From NCBI RefSeq assembly GCF_003217155.1, contig NZ_QJSU01000001.1, positions 186,001-250,000 on the forward strand: a stretch of DNA of 64,000 nt, written 5' to 3'. The stretch is from Psychrobacter fozii (GTDB lineage Bacteria; Pseudomonadota; Gammaproteobacteria; Pseudomonadales; Moraxellaceae). The notes under the pieces were generated by a model. The model worked only from the letters and a program-made list of their open reading frames with translations, ran no database searches and was not told the origin of the DNA. Of the stretch, positions 9,292 to 16,771 are shown piece by piece. The stretch's first letter is position 1; every line of letters starts with the position of its first letter. The translations under genes were made by a program, and so were the position numbers.

Positions 9292-9744
9292 TTAACTGCG
9301 AGATTTACTTTTGCGCTGAGACATAGGATCAGCGCTTAAGCTGCGATATACCTCAATACGGTCAAAAGGCTGTAAGCGATAGCTAAGCGGTTGCTTCTGT
9401 GCATAAATTCCTACATGCCAACGCTTAGCAGTCGGAGTAGCAATATCAGCAACCTCATCACACCATTTTGCTAAATCCGGAAACTCTACCAACCAGCCTG
9501 CTTGCTTTAGTACATCATACAGACTGGTATCACGGCTAACTTGTAACGCTAAATAATGCTGACGCTTTTCATCTTCGGCATATGCCAAATATACGGTCAT
9601 TAATGTGGTCTGCTCTGACGGCAACACATCACTATTATCAACACCGCTATTTTGATCAGCTGTTAGCTTATCCACTGCATCACCCAACCTATCAAGGCCA
9701 ATAACAATGCGACTGGTACGACCAAACGTATCGCTATCCGCCAT
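9292..9744 (-). CDS. rnfH: RnfH-family (UPF0125) ubiquitin-like protein
   Basis: The conserved RnfH/UPF0125 domain starts at MTVYLAYAED (codon 49, position 9600) and ends with the diagnostic DRIEVYRSLSADPMSQRRK-like tail. The fold is beta-grasp and the function is not settled. It is often adjacent to bamE and ratA. The longer start used here (9744) gives 150 residues and overlaps the upstream membrane-protein gene by 82 bases. It has GAGG 13 bases upstream, whereas the ATG at 9600 has no clear SD. The first 48 residues are therefore doubtful, and the protein may be about 102 residues. The product call is much firmer than the start. Confidence 0.75.
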   Translation of the reverse strand: MADSDTFGRTSRIVIGLDRLGDAVDKLTADQNSGVDNSDVLPSEQTTLMTVYLAYAEDEKRQHYLALQVSRDTSLYDVLKQAGWLVEFPDLAKWCDEVADIATPTAKRWHVGIYAQKQPLSYRLQPFDRIEVYRSLSADPMSQRKSKSRS

Positions 9745-10805
9745 AAGTTATACAGCGCCTCGTTGCCAAAGTTCAACGACTTACGCAAATGACTGATTTT
9801 CATCTGCCACCCTGCAAAGATCGATAACAGCAACACTGCCACGCTACTAATAATGACCAAAATACCGACCAACCATGTGGTTGGAATGGAAATGACTAAC
9901 ACCAGTGCTAGTACCAACGTCAATCCCAAACTGACCAACAGCCCGAACTTATGTGCCAACTGTTGCGTACTATAATGTAGCAGATAGCTCGCGACGAACA
10001 GCACCCCTACCCAATATAGCAGCTGTCCAATTGGTGGTAATGACACGCCGCTAATTAATAGTGCAACCACACCAACGATTAACTGCAATATCCAAATCGG
10101 TAGTACCAATTTGGTTGCACGATACTCAGCTGTCACTCGACTGCGAGCAGGTGTTTGCGCGTTATAATTGTCTGTGTCTACTGCTGTTGCCGTCTGTTTG
10201 GTTATTAAATTTTGACCGAACCAGTACAAGCCTGTTCCTGCACCAACACTCACTAGCGCTAACGCTACTGCACGTGCCCATTCATTTAAGCTAATGTCAG
10301 TCATCGCAAAGTCGATACTAGGTAGACCATTCGCCACACCTAGTACCAAACCGACAACCATCAACCCGAGTCCAATCGCTAAAGGAGCAACGCCCACCAA
10401 ACTCAATAATAGAGCGATGACCATCAAGCCCGCAGCGACTGCAAAGCTTGGCACATCAGGTGCGCTATTCAGTTCAGTCAATGCACCTAATATGCCAGAG
10501 CTTGCACCAGATACAACCAATGCTGCGATGATGATAGACACCAATGCTGCCAACCAACCAAAACTACGCCAGATTGGACTGGCATCTGCTTCACGAGTCA
10601 GCTTTTGCATCCCTGCTAATGGTGCCTCAACACTACGATAGGCCAACGCTATTTCAGCATAAATGACCGGCAATGATACCAGTACCATTGCTAGTAACCA
10701 AAGTAGCCAGAAATCAATCTCGCCAATAGATGCAGGTGCAAACCAACGAAACAAGAGTAACGGTAGCAGGGCTGCGATAAAGTAAGAGGCATAACGGATC
10801 ATCAT
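9663..10805 (-). CDS. Polytopic membrane protein, divergent NSS/SNF-like
   Basis: A 380-residue inner-membrane protein with about 10-11 hydrophobic segments and little else. Weak resemblance to neurotransmitter:sodium symporters (LeuT fold). SLPVIYAEIALAYR resembles the TM2 signature around the conserved Glu, WRSFGWLAALVSIIIAALVVSG resembles TM3, ALALVSVGAGTGLYWFGQNL resembles the TM6 region, and WRIAIRLVVPVALLLALIGW resembles the late NSS helix W-x-x-x-x-R-F-V-x-P. However, it lacks the GNxWRFP unwound TM1 signature and is shorter than standard NSS proteins (about 440-500). The sequence could be a degenerate transporter or an unrelated membrane protein. It overlaps the start of rnfH, implying co-translation. 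Confidence 0.6.
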   Translation of the reverse strand: MMIRYASYFIAALLPLLLFRWFAPASIGEIDFWLLWLLAMVLVSLPVIYAEIALAYRSVEAPLAGMQKLTREADASPIWRSFGWLAALVSIIIAALVVSGASSGILGALTELNSAPDVPSFAVAAGLMVIALLLSLVGVAPLAIGLGLMVVGLVLGVANGLPSIDFAMTDISLNEWARAVALALVSVGAGTGLYWFGQNLITKQTATAVDTDNYNAQTPARSRVTAEYRATKLVLPIWILQLIVGVVALLISGVSLPPIGQLLYWVGVLFVASYLLHYSTQQLAHKFGLLVSLGLTLVLALVLVISIPTTWLVGILVIISSVAVLLLSIFAGWQMKISHLRKSLNFGNEALYNLWRIAIRLVVPVALLLALIGWVMQWIS

Positions 10806-11135
10806 AATCTAAATCCAAACGAGCTAATATCATTCACAAAAATTAGAGTAGCAAGAAAAATGAGTGCAAGCGCTATACAATGTAGGCTAAATGACTTTGA
10901 CACGGCTAATCATACTTTTTGAGTTTGATGTAAAGTGAATAACGATAATTTATAATTATACGGTACAAGGAAGAGCACCTGTATATATACTGCCCCTATA
11001 ATATAAGGGATGAATAGTTATAAAAAAACCCCGAAATCGGGGTTTAATAATAAAACAATGACGGCTATACGGTCTAGAGATCAGTAGCGGCACTTACGAA
11101 GCATCTACTACGTACTCGTAAACAGTATTAATAAA
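10806..11135. other. Intergenic region after cytochrome c4
   Basis: 330 AT-rich bases between the cytochrome c4 stop and the start of the membrane-protein gene, both on the minus strand. It contains the c4 terminator near 11023-11045 and presumably the promoter of the membrane-protein gene. Nothing else is recognised. Confidence 0.5.
11023..11045 (-). terminator. Terminator after cytochrome c4 gene
   Basis: Stem AAACCCCG/CGGGGTTT with loop AAAT, with an A-run on its left side that is read as a U-run from the minus strand. Confidence 0.8.
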
Positions 11136-11804
11136 TTAGTGAACAGCACTGACGTAGTCTGACAAGATACGAATATCATGATCTGACAGTTTCGACGCAA
11201 CTGTCTGCATCATACCCATATCGCCTTCTTTCGCTGCATCGTTGACTCGCTTTTGGTCATCACTGTCGATATCATCGACACGGCCAGCGGCACGGAAGAG
11301 TTTTAGCTGAGTAGATATGTATTCTGCGTGCTGACCGCCTAGCTTTGGAAATGCCGCCCAAGTGTTACCAGCAGCATCTGGCCCATGACAACCCGCACAG
11401 CCGATAACGCCGCGTGATTTGTCACCACCTAAGAATAACTTAGAGGCTGCTTGATTGGTCGCAGGGTTACCAAAGCCAACACCCCAAGGCGCTTGACTAG
11501 CATAGTAACCAGCCACGTTGGCCAAGTCTTGCTGCGATAAGTTCGCAACTTGCGATTGCATGATGCCATTCTTACGGTAACCCGCTTTAAAATTGACCAG
11601 CTGTTTATAAAGATATTTGACGTTTTGGCCACCTAAGTTAGGCTGCGCAGGGACAACACTAACACCAGTAGCACCATGACAGGCAGCACATACGGTTTCT
11701 GCGATTTGCTTACCAGCATTGACGTCGTGTTCAGGAACAATAATAGCAGCTTGTACGCTGAAACTTGCAACGCATAAGCTGGCAGCAGCGATTAACTTTT
11801 TCAT
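11136..11804 (-). CDS. Dihaem cytochrome c4
   Basis: Periplasmic dihaem cytochrome c that donates electrons to terminal oxidases. 222 residues. Signal peptide 1-19 (cleaved after VQA), then two c-type domains with haem sites CAACH (about residues 38-42) and CAGCH (about 136-140). Each is followed by PNLGGQNVKYLYKQL or PKLGGQHAEYISTQL and by axial Met candidates (NGIMQ and DMGMMQ). This is the cytochrome c4 pattern. It is near a cytochrome c5 gene and engB, a neighbourhood also found in Pseudomonas and Acinetobacter. Its own terminator and a 320-base upstream gap suggest monocistronic expression. Confidence 0.93.
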   Translation of the reverse strand: MKKLIAAASLCVASFSVQAAIIVPEHDVNAGKQIAETVCAACHGATGVSVVPAQPNLGGQNVKYLYKQLVNFKAGYRKNGIMQSQVANLSQQDLANVAGYYASQAPWGVGFGNPATNQAASKLFLGGDKSRGVIGCAGCHGPDAAGNTWAAFPKLGGQHAEYISTQLKLFRAAGRVDDIDSDDQKRVNDAAKEGDMGMMQTVASKLSDHDIRILSDYVSAVH

Positions 11805-12125
11805 TGATACAAATCCTACTAACTCGGTGTAAGTATTATTGAGAATGAGTGTACTAATAAGACACCTGATACAAACTGCCTTATAATTAGCGAGGCAAGT
11901 ATATGATTTAAGGTCTTGGCCACAAACAATCTGAAAGTACTTACTAACATCAGGGTTTATTTTCGATTATTATAGCAAGACTTTGTAGCATTTGCCTACT
12001 TAATCGTCACATCCGTCAGTTTTTCTAACAAAGTACGCTAGGATACTCACGAAAAATAAAAAGCGCATAAGGGTCGTAAAACCCAGCGCTTTGTTTGGTA
12101 TGACTTTGTCTTATTCCCGCATCTA
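11805..12125. other. Intergenic region between cytochrome c4 and c5 genes
   Basis: About 320 bases, holding the c5 terminator (12060-12092) and presumably the c4 promoter. Nothing else is recognised. Confidence 0.5.
12060..12092 (-). terminator. Terminator after cytochrome c5 gene
   Basis: Outer stem AAAGCGC/GCGCTTT with an inner GGG/CCC pairing, and A-rich on the left. It lies just downstream of the cytochrome c5 stop on the minus strand. Confidence 0.65.
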
Positions 12126-12461
12126 TTACTTGCTCATATACTCAATAAGCTTACGATAGTCATCATCGCTACAGGCATCACAAAGACCACCAGCAGGCAT
12201 TTGAATCATACCGCTTTTGACTGAATTGATCAGCGTTGGCATACTTTTTTGCTTTATAAGTTGCTGCCATTTCGCACTATCACCTTTTTTAATCGCATTT
12301 AGCGCCCCACTATCGTGACAGGCTGCACATGAGTTATTATAGGTCGTGGCGGTATCAGCAGAGTTTGCGTTGGTCATAACGACGGTGCTTAGTACTAATG
12401 TCGAAACACTAGCTATTAAAACACGGCGAGCTTGGCTAAAAAGCGTGGTGATTGAAATCAT
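12126..12461 (-). CDS. Cytochrome c5-type monohaem cytochrome
   Basis: Small periplasmic monohaem cytochrome, 111 residues from the ATG at 12461. That start has AAAGGGG 7 bases upstream and is preferred to an upstream start 12 codons earlier. Signal peptide (about 1-34), haem site CAACH, axial Met in IQMPAGG, and the second Cys pair CDAC typical of cytochrome c5 (a disulfide near the haem). Likely acts in electron transfer with the neighbouring cytochrome c4. Confidence 0.88.
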   Translation of the reverse strand: MISITTLFSQARRVLIASVSTLVLSTVVMTNANSADTATTYNNSCAACHDSGALNAIKKGDSAKWQQLIKQKSMPTLINSVKSGMIQMPAGGLCDACSDDDYRKLIEYMSK

Positions 12462-12857
12462 ATAACACCCCTTTTGCTGTCTTATTCGTTTAATCACTCT
12501 TCCTATTAAACGTCTTCCATTTATTGTATCTTATTGAATATTGTAACAATATATGTCATCTAAATATAGATAAATCGAGTTTCACTTTGGTAATGCATTT
12601 GGTATAGCGATAACCAGTACCCATGACTTTAATGTTATGTTGCTATTTATATAATGCTAATCGCAGTTATTTCAATAAGTAAGACCACTAATAGTATAGA
12701 ATGGTCAGTAATTTGAAACGACTGCTTTTACGACCCATGAACACTGGAAATTGCAACGCACAACGTTGCTCAGTCTTTTGTCGAATGCACCGCTTTCTCA
12801 ACCAGCTAAATCAAATTTTATAACCGTATCCAATTTTTTAAGATTAATGAGCCATTT
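12462..12857. other. Divergent intergenic region, cytochrome c5 / engB
   Basis: About 400 AT-rich bases with no credible ORF. It includes the perfect 15-base palindrome at 12538-12552 noted separately. Confidence 0.5.
12538..12552. promoter_or_regulatory. Palindrome ATATTGTAACAATAT upstream of cytochrome c5
   Basis: Perfect inverted repeat ATATTGT-A-ACAATAT located 77 bases upstream of the c5 start. The symmetry suggests a regulator-binding site, but it does not match FNR, Fur or another consensus I can name. It could be chance in AT-rich DNA. Confidence 0.25.
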
Positions 12858-13643
12858 ATGAATACCCCGTTTACAGATGTCGCCGCCGAACATGCGGTGT
12901 TCAACACCAAATCCCGTCAGAAGATTCAGCAAACTGAATTTATGATGTCAGCACCTACTTTTCGTCTTTGCCCACCTGACATGGGGTTAGAAGTTGCTTT
13001 TGCCGGACGTTCAAACGCTGGCAAATCATCGGCTATCAATGCCTTGACCAATCAGCGCCAATTGGCACGTTCGTCTAAGACACCTGGGCGTACGCAGATG
13101 ATTAACTTTTTTAGTATCGGTGATGCTGATAGGCGCCTAGTTGATTTACCTGGTTATGGCTATGCAGCAGTGCCGCTTGAGATGAAAAAAGAGTGGCAGG
13201 TTGAGCTAGAAGAGTACTTGGTATCACGCTCAAGCCTTGCCGGTTTGGTACTGATGACTGACATTCGTCATCCATTAAAATTCTTTGACGAGCAAATGCT
13301 ACGTTGGGCAAATGATGGCGAACTGCCAGTACATATCTTGCTAACCAAAGCAGATAAACTGAAATATGGCGCGTCCAAGAATGCTCTACTTAATACTCGT
13401 AAAAGACTAAAGGAGCTGGGGCTGAATTGTACCATTCAGCTATTTTCAGCTTTGAGAAAAGAAGGCCTTGATGAGTTGGCTGGCATAATGGGCAACTGGT
13501 ATGAGTACCAGCTTGATGCAGACAAAATTATTGAGTCCTCTTTTGCATTATTAGAAGGCGAAGAGCTAGAAGATGCTATTGAAAAAGATAGCGCTGAAAA
13601 AGACAGTGCTCAAAAAGAAGGCGCTCAAAACGAGAGCAAATAG
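12858..13643 (+). CDS. engB: Ribosome biogenesis GTP-binding protein EngB (YihA/YsxC)
   Basis: Essential GTPase for 50S subunit assembly. The GTPase core (about residues 25-215) has G1 GRSNAGKSS, G2 within SSKTPGRTQMINFF, G3 DLPGYG, G4 LTKADK and G5 FSALRKEG. The total of 261 residues is longer than the usual 200-220. The extra part is an acidic C-terminal tail with near-repeats (EKDSA, EKDSA, QKEGA) that I would treat as a disordered extension. Monocistronic, followed by a bidirectional terminator. Confidence 0.95.
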   Translation: MNTPFTDVAAEHAVFNTKSRQKIQQTEFMMSAPTFRLCPPDMGLEVAFAGRSNAGKSSAINALTNQRQLARSSKTPGRTQMINFFSIGDADRRLVDLPGYGYAAVPLEMKKEWQVELEEYLVSRSSLAGLVLMTDIRHPLKFFDEQMLRWANDGELPVHILLTKADKLKYGASKNALLNTRKRLKELGLNCTIQLFSALRKEGLDELAGIMGNWYEYQLDADKIIESSFALLEGEELEDAIEKDSAEKDSAQKEGAQNESK

Positions 13644-13660
13644 CTATTATAGTTTTCCAT

Positions 13661-13701
13661 AAAAAAAGGGTTTATCGTTATTATCGATAAACCCTTTTTT
13701 A
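13661..13701. terminator. Bidirectional terminator between engB and HAD gene
   Basis: 10-bp stem GGGTTTATCG/CGATAAACCC with A-run before and T-run after. It serves engB (+) and the HAD phosphatase gene (-). Confidence 0.9.
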
Positions 13702-13761
13702 TTATCACAGATAATCATATTATCTCTACGTTATCAAATAACTAAACCACTGAAACTGACA

Positions 13762-14475
13762 TTATCCAAATAAGAGTTTAGCCAGTGCTTCCGGTGTATC
13801 GACCTGATAAGTAGGCTGTTGCGCGGCGAGCTCAGCACTAGATGCCGTACCATAATCCACCGCTATACTGGTCATACCTAGCTGAGTCGCCATTTGAATA
13901 TCGTAGATACTATCACCGATAAATACAGCATCAGAAACTTGCTGCTGCGTATAATTCAGAATATCAGTCAGCATCTGTGGATCAGGTTTTGAGCCTGCTT
14001 CATCGGCACAGCGCGTCATCACAAAGTAATGATGACTCTCTGAAGCATCTAGCACGCGATCTAAACCCTTTCGCTTTTTACCAGTTGCGACCGCTAGCTT
14101 TTTACCTTGCTGCTGCAAAGTCTGTAGCATATCTTCTATAGGAGCAAAAAGCGGCGTACTGTGGCTGTTGGCAATATAGTACTCTGCATAGCTTTGTTGA
14201 ATAGCCAGCTTCTGCGACTCATCTGCTTGCGGATACAAAATCTCAATGCCATTCATCAAGCTAAGGCCAATGATGTCCTGCACGGCTTTATCAGTCGTCT
14301 GAAACCCATGTGCCTGTCCTGCCACATGCATCGACTCAACGATTAAACCAATTGAGTCCATCAATGTACCATCCCAATCAAAAATAATCAGCGTCTTATC
14401 TGCTAACTGATGATTGACTAGTAACGAAGCGCTTTCGGTAGAAGTTGTAGTACTGGCTACAGTTTGTTCACTCAT
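13762..14475 (-). CDS. HAD-superfamily hydrolase (phosphoglycolate phosphatase-like)
   Basis: A 237-residue cytosolic phosphatase of HAD subfamily IA (PGP/Gph-like). Motif I is IFDWDGTLMDS (about 32-42), the helical cap follows, motif II is the Thr of AVATGKKRKG, motif III is the Lys in GSKPDP, and motif IV is VFIGDSIYDIQMA. Substrate cannot be told from sequence: phosphoglycolate and other small phosphate esters are typical. It lies downstream of rluC on the same strand, but a hairpin at 14516-14563 separates them. The first 25 residues are Ser/Thr-rich and outside the domain. Confidence 0.88.
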   Translation of the reverse strand: MSEQTVASTTTSTESASLLVNHQLADKTLIIFDWDGTLMDSIGLIVESMHVAGQAHGFQTTDKAVQDIIGLSLMNGIEILYPQADESQKLAIQQSYAEYYIANSHSTPLFAPIEDMLQTLQQQGKKLAVATGKKRKGLDRVLDASESHHYFVMTRCADEAGSKPDPQMLTDILNYTQQQVSDAVFIGDSIYDIQMATQLGMTSIAVDYGTASSAELAAQQPTYQVDTPEALAKLLFG

Positions 14476-14515
14476 GAATAGGCCTTAGCGAATAGCGATA
14501 ATAAAGTGTAGATAC

Positions 14516-14563
14516 GAAAACGTCACGGCGACTTATTAAGAGAAATAAGAGTTCGTGACGTTT
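14516..14563 (-). terminator. Terminator after rluC
   Basis: Long imperfect hairpin with outer stem CGTCACG/CGTGACG and inner CTTATT/AATAAG, preceded by AAAA on the plus strand, which reads as U-rich on the minus strand. Confidence 0.6.
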
Positions 14564-14602
14564 AGGATGGATACTTAATAGGTAAAGCGTTGACTATGCT
14601 AC

Positions 14603-15628
14603 TTATTCAGGCAATGTAATTTGCTCTGGTAGCCAATCTGCCATGTCATCTGGTAGCGGTGCGGTAATGGTTTCATAACCTGGAATATCTAAGCGCCATG
14701 CATGTAAGCACAGGCGATGAACACCTGACTTGTCATGTACGTTATATTTATCATCACCCAAGATAGCATGACCAATATGAGCCAAATGCACACGAATTTG
14801 ATGCGTGCGCCCAGTCAATGGTTTGGCTTCGATCAAGCTCACTGGCTGATCAGCAATCATAAAACGACCATGAACGACAATATCTGTCTGGCTTTCTTTA
14901 GATTGTGGGTCTTGCTTATCTACTTTGACGCGGCGTTCACCACTAGCGACTGTATAGCGTAGTAATGACGCATCGATACGTTGCTCGTTTAGCGCTGGTT
15001 GGCCTTTTGCGATACACAAGTAATGCTTTTGGATGGTTTTGTCTACTAGATGCTGTTGTAACACTTTTAGTGCTGAGCGTTTTTTAGAAATCATCAACAG
15101 ACCTGACGTATCTTTATCAATACGATGTATCAGCTCGAGGTATTTTTTACCCGTCACTTCACGCATGGCTTCGATAACGCCAAAATCCAAACCACTACCG
15201 CCATGAACGGCGATGCCAGAAGGCTTATTCAGCACCAGCATCCCTTCATCTTCATAAACCACGCGTGCTAATAAACTCTTAGCAAACTCAGTGCTAATGA
15301 TTGGTTTTTCACGGGTAGCGAGTACCACTGGCGCGATACGCACCACGTCTTCACGCTGTACTCTATCGTGCGCTTTGCAGCGTTTGTTATTGACACGTAT
15401 TTCATCAGAGCGAATCATTTTATAGATATGCGGTTTTGGCAAACCTTTTAAACGGTTCAACAAAAAGTTATCCAAGCGTTGGTCATGCTGATGGCGTGTT
15501 ACTTCAAGATAATTAACCTTACCAAAGTTGCTGATTTCATCGTCAGCGCTTTGCGGGCGTGTTTTGCTATTAAAGATAGCAGGAGCTTCGGGGGTAGGTG
15601 CGTCTTCAGTCATTTTTGAGTTCGTCAT
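14603..15628 (-). CDS. rluC: 23S rRNA pseudouridine synthase RluC
   Basis: Converts uridines of 23S rRNA (955, 2504 and 2580 in E. coli numbering) to pseudouridine. 341 residues. The S4 RNA-binding domain (about 40-105) includes QRLDNFLLNRLKGLPKPHI and DEIRVNNKRCKAHDRV. The RsuA/RluD catalytic domain carries HRIDKDTSGLL with the catalytic Asp, NKPSGIAVHGG, and TGRTHQIRVH. The S4 domain features and the divergent position next to rne, the same layout as E. coli rluC-rne, favour RluC over RluD. The start at 15628 is followed by a second in-frame ATG 5 codons later. Confidence 0.92.
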   Translation of the reverse strand: MTNSKMTEDAPTPEAPAIFNSKTRPQSADDEISNFGKVNYLEVTRHQHDQRLDNFLLNRLKGLPKPHIYKMIRSDEIRVNNKRCKAHDRVQREDVVRIAPVVLATREKPIISTEFAKSLLARVVYEDEGMLVLNKPSGIAVHGGSGLDFGVIEAMREVTGKKYLELIHRIDKDTSGLLMISKKRSALKVLQQHLVDKTIQKHYLCIAKGQPALNEQRIDASLLRYTVASGERRVKVDKQDPQSKESQTDIVVHGRFMIADQPVSLIEAKPLTGRTHQIRVHLAHIGHAILGDDKYNVHDKSGVHRLCLHAWRLDIPGYETITAPLPDDMADWLPEQITLPE

Positions 15629-16771
15629 TTTTAGTTAGGTATTTACACAAAGATTTGCTATAGTTTAGCATGTTGAGCGACAATTAAGCAGAGGCTGCGG
15701 CAATAATCATTGTTGTTTCAGATAGCTGGCCACCATTTTTGCTACTTGCTAGCAACAAGGTGTAAGCTGTATACGCTGTCAAGATTGTACGTTTCATCTA
15801 ATTTTAGGGTGTACTATCTGTTTAAAAATATCCATTACCGATATTTATAGATATTAGCCCATAAATTGAAAGAACCGCACTGACTTTTATGCAGTGCCAT
15901 AACATTAAATAGTGACACTAAATACCTTTGTGTTAATAAACTCAGCATTAATAAATTTGGCAAAATGCCTATTTATCAATCGCTAATAACACTACATTGA
16001 CTCACAACCTGCATAACAATGACATTTTTTGATAGTCCTTTATGCGAGCGTAGCTGAGCAAGTATGGGTGATTTAGCATTAGGATCGAAAAGTATATCGA
16101 TAGCTGCCTAAGTATTGGTGGTCAAACAGATGACGATAACAATGTAAATACAGCACCACGCCGATAGCCTGGTCATTTATTCTGTTTGCCAAGTACGCCC
16201 CGCTAATAACCAAAGCCGCGATGCCTAACCTTAAAGCACCCAAGATATTATTGACGTTATACTAGAAAGAACGATAAATAAAAAATGACCAATTGCTTTA
16301 CCTAGAGAGATAATTGCTGAATAACTATTTTATATAATAGTACTCATAACAGCGATATTATTGCTAGACTTTGATGGATTGACTGCAACAGCAATATATC
16401 TTTTCAATATTTTTAAGCCAGTAACTGACCGTCGACTGCTCTTACAAAGCGTGCTGACATCGCTACCAACAGAACTTACTGATAATGAAAATTTAATAGT
16501 ATGCTGATGCATGAACATTTAAACCAAGCCTATCAATAATAAGATATGAATAGATAGCCTTACACCCTATACGATTTATATTTACGTTAGCACTGCTAAC
16601 CTGCTTTAGGTAAAAATAAGCCATTAAAAAAGCCCAAGCGCTTTATTAAATACATCATTTACGTTCTACCGTTGACTAACATCTACCAATGCTAATAACA
16701 CATTAGCCATACTTGCCATCACGCCCTAAAGCCCGTCTCGTCGTTGTTATGCGTACTCATAGGATACAAAT
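15629..16771. other. rne: Long rluC-rne divergent intergenic region (rne leader)
   Basis: 1143 AT-rich bases between rluC and rne. A 62-codon minus-strand frame inside (16330-16518) has no SD, no recognisable product and atypical composition, so I do not call it. In enterobacteria rne has a long 5' UTR through which RNase E represses its own synthesis. A long leader here is consistent with that, but I cannot identify the E. coli hp2/hp3 hairpins by eye. Confidence 0.5.

Noticed and set aside
15719..15819. Small inverted-repeat element with CAGATAG/CTATCTG ends
   Set aside because: Only 7 matching end bases and no second copy found in the window.
16330..16518. 62-codon minus-strand frame in the rne leader
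   Set aside because: No SD, no domain, and Ser/Ile/Val-rich composition typical of chance frames in AT-rich DNA.
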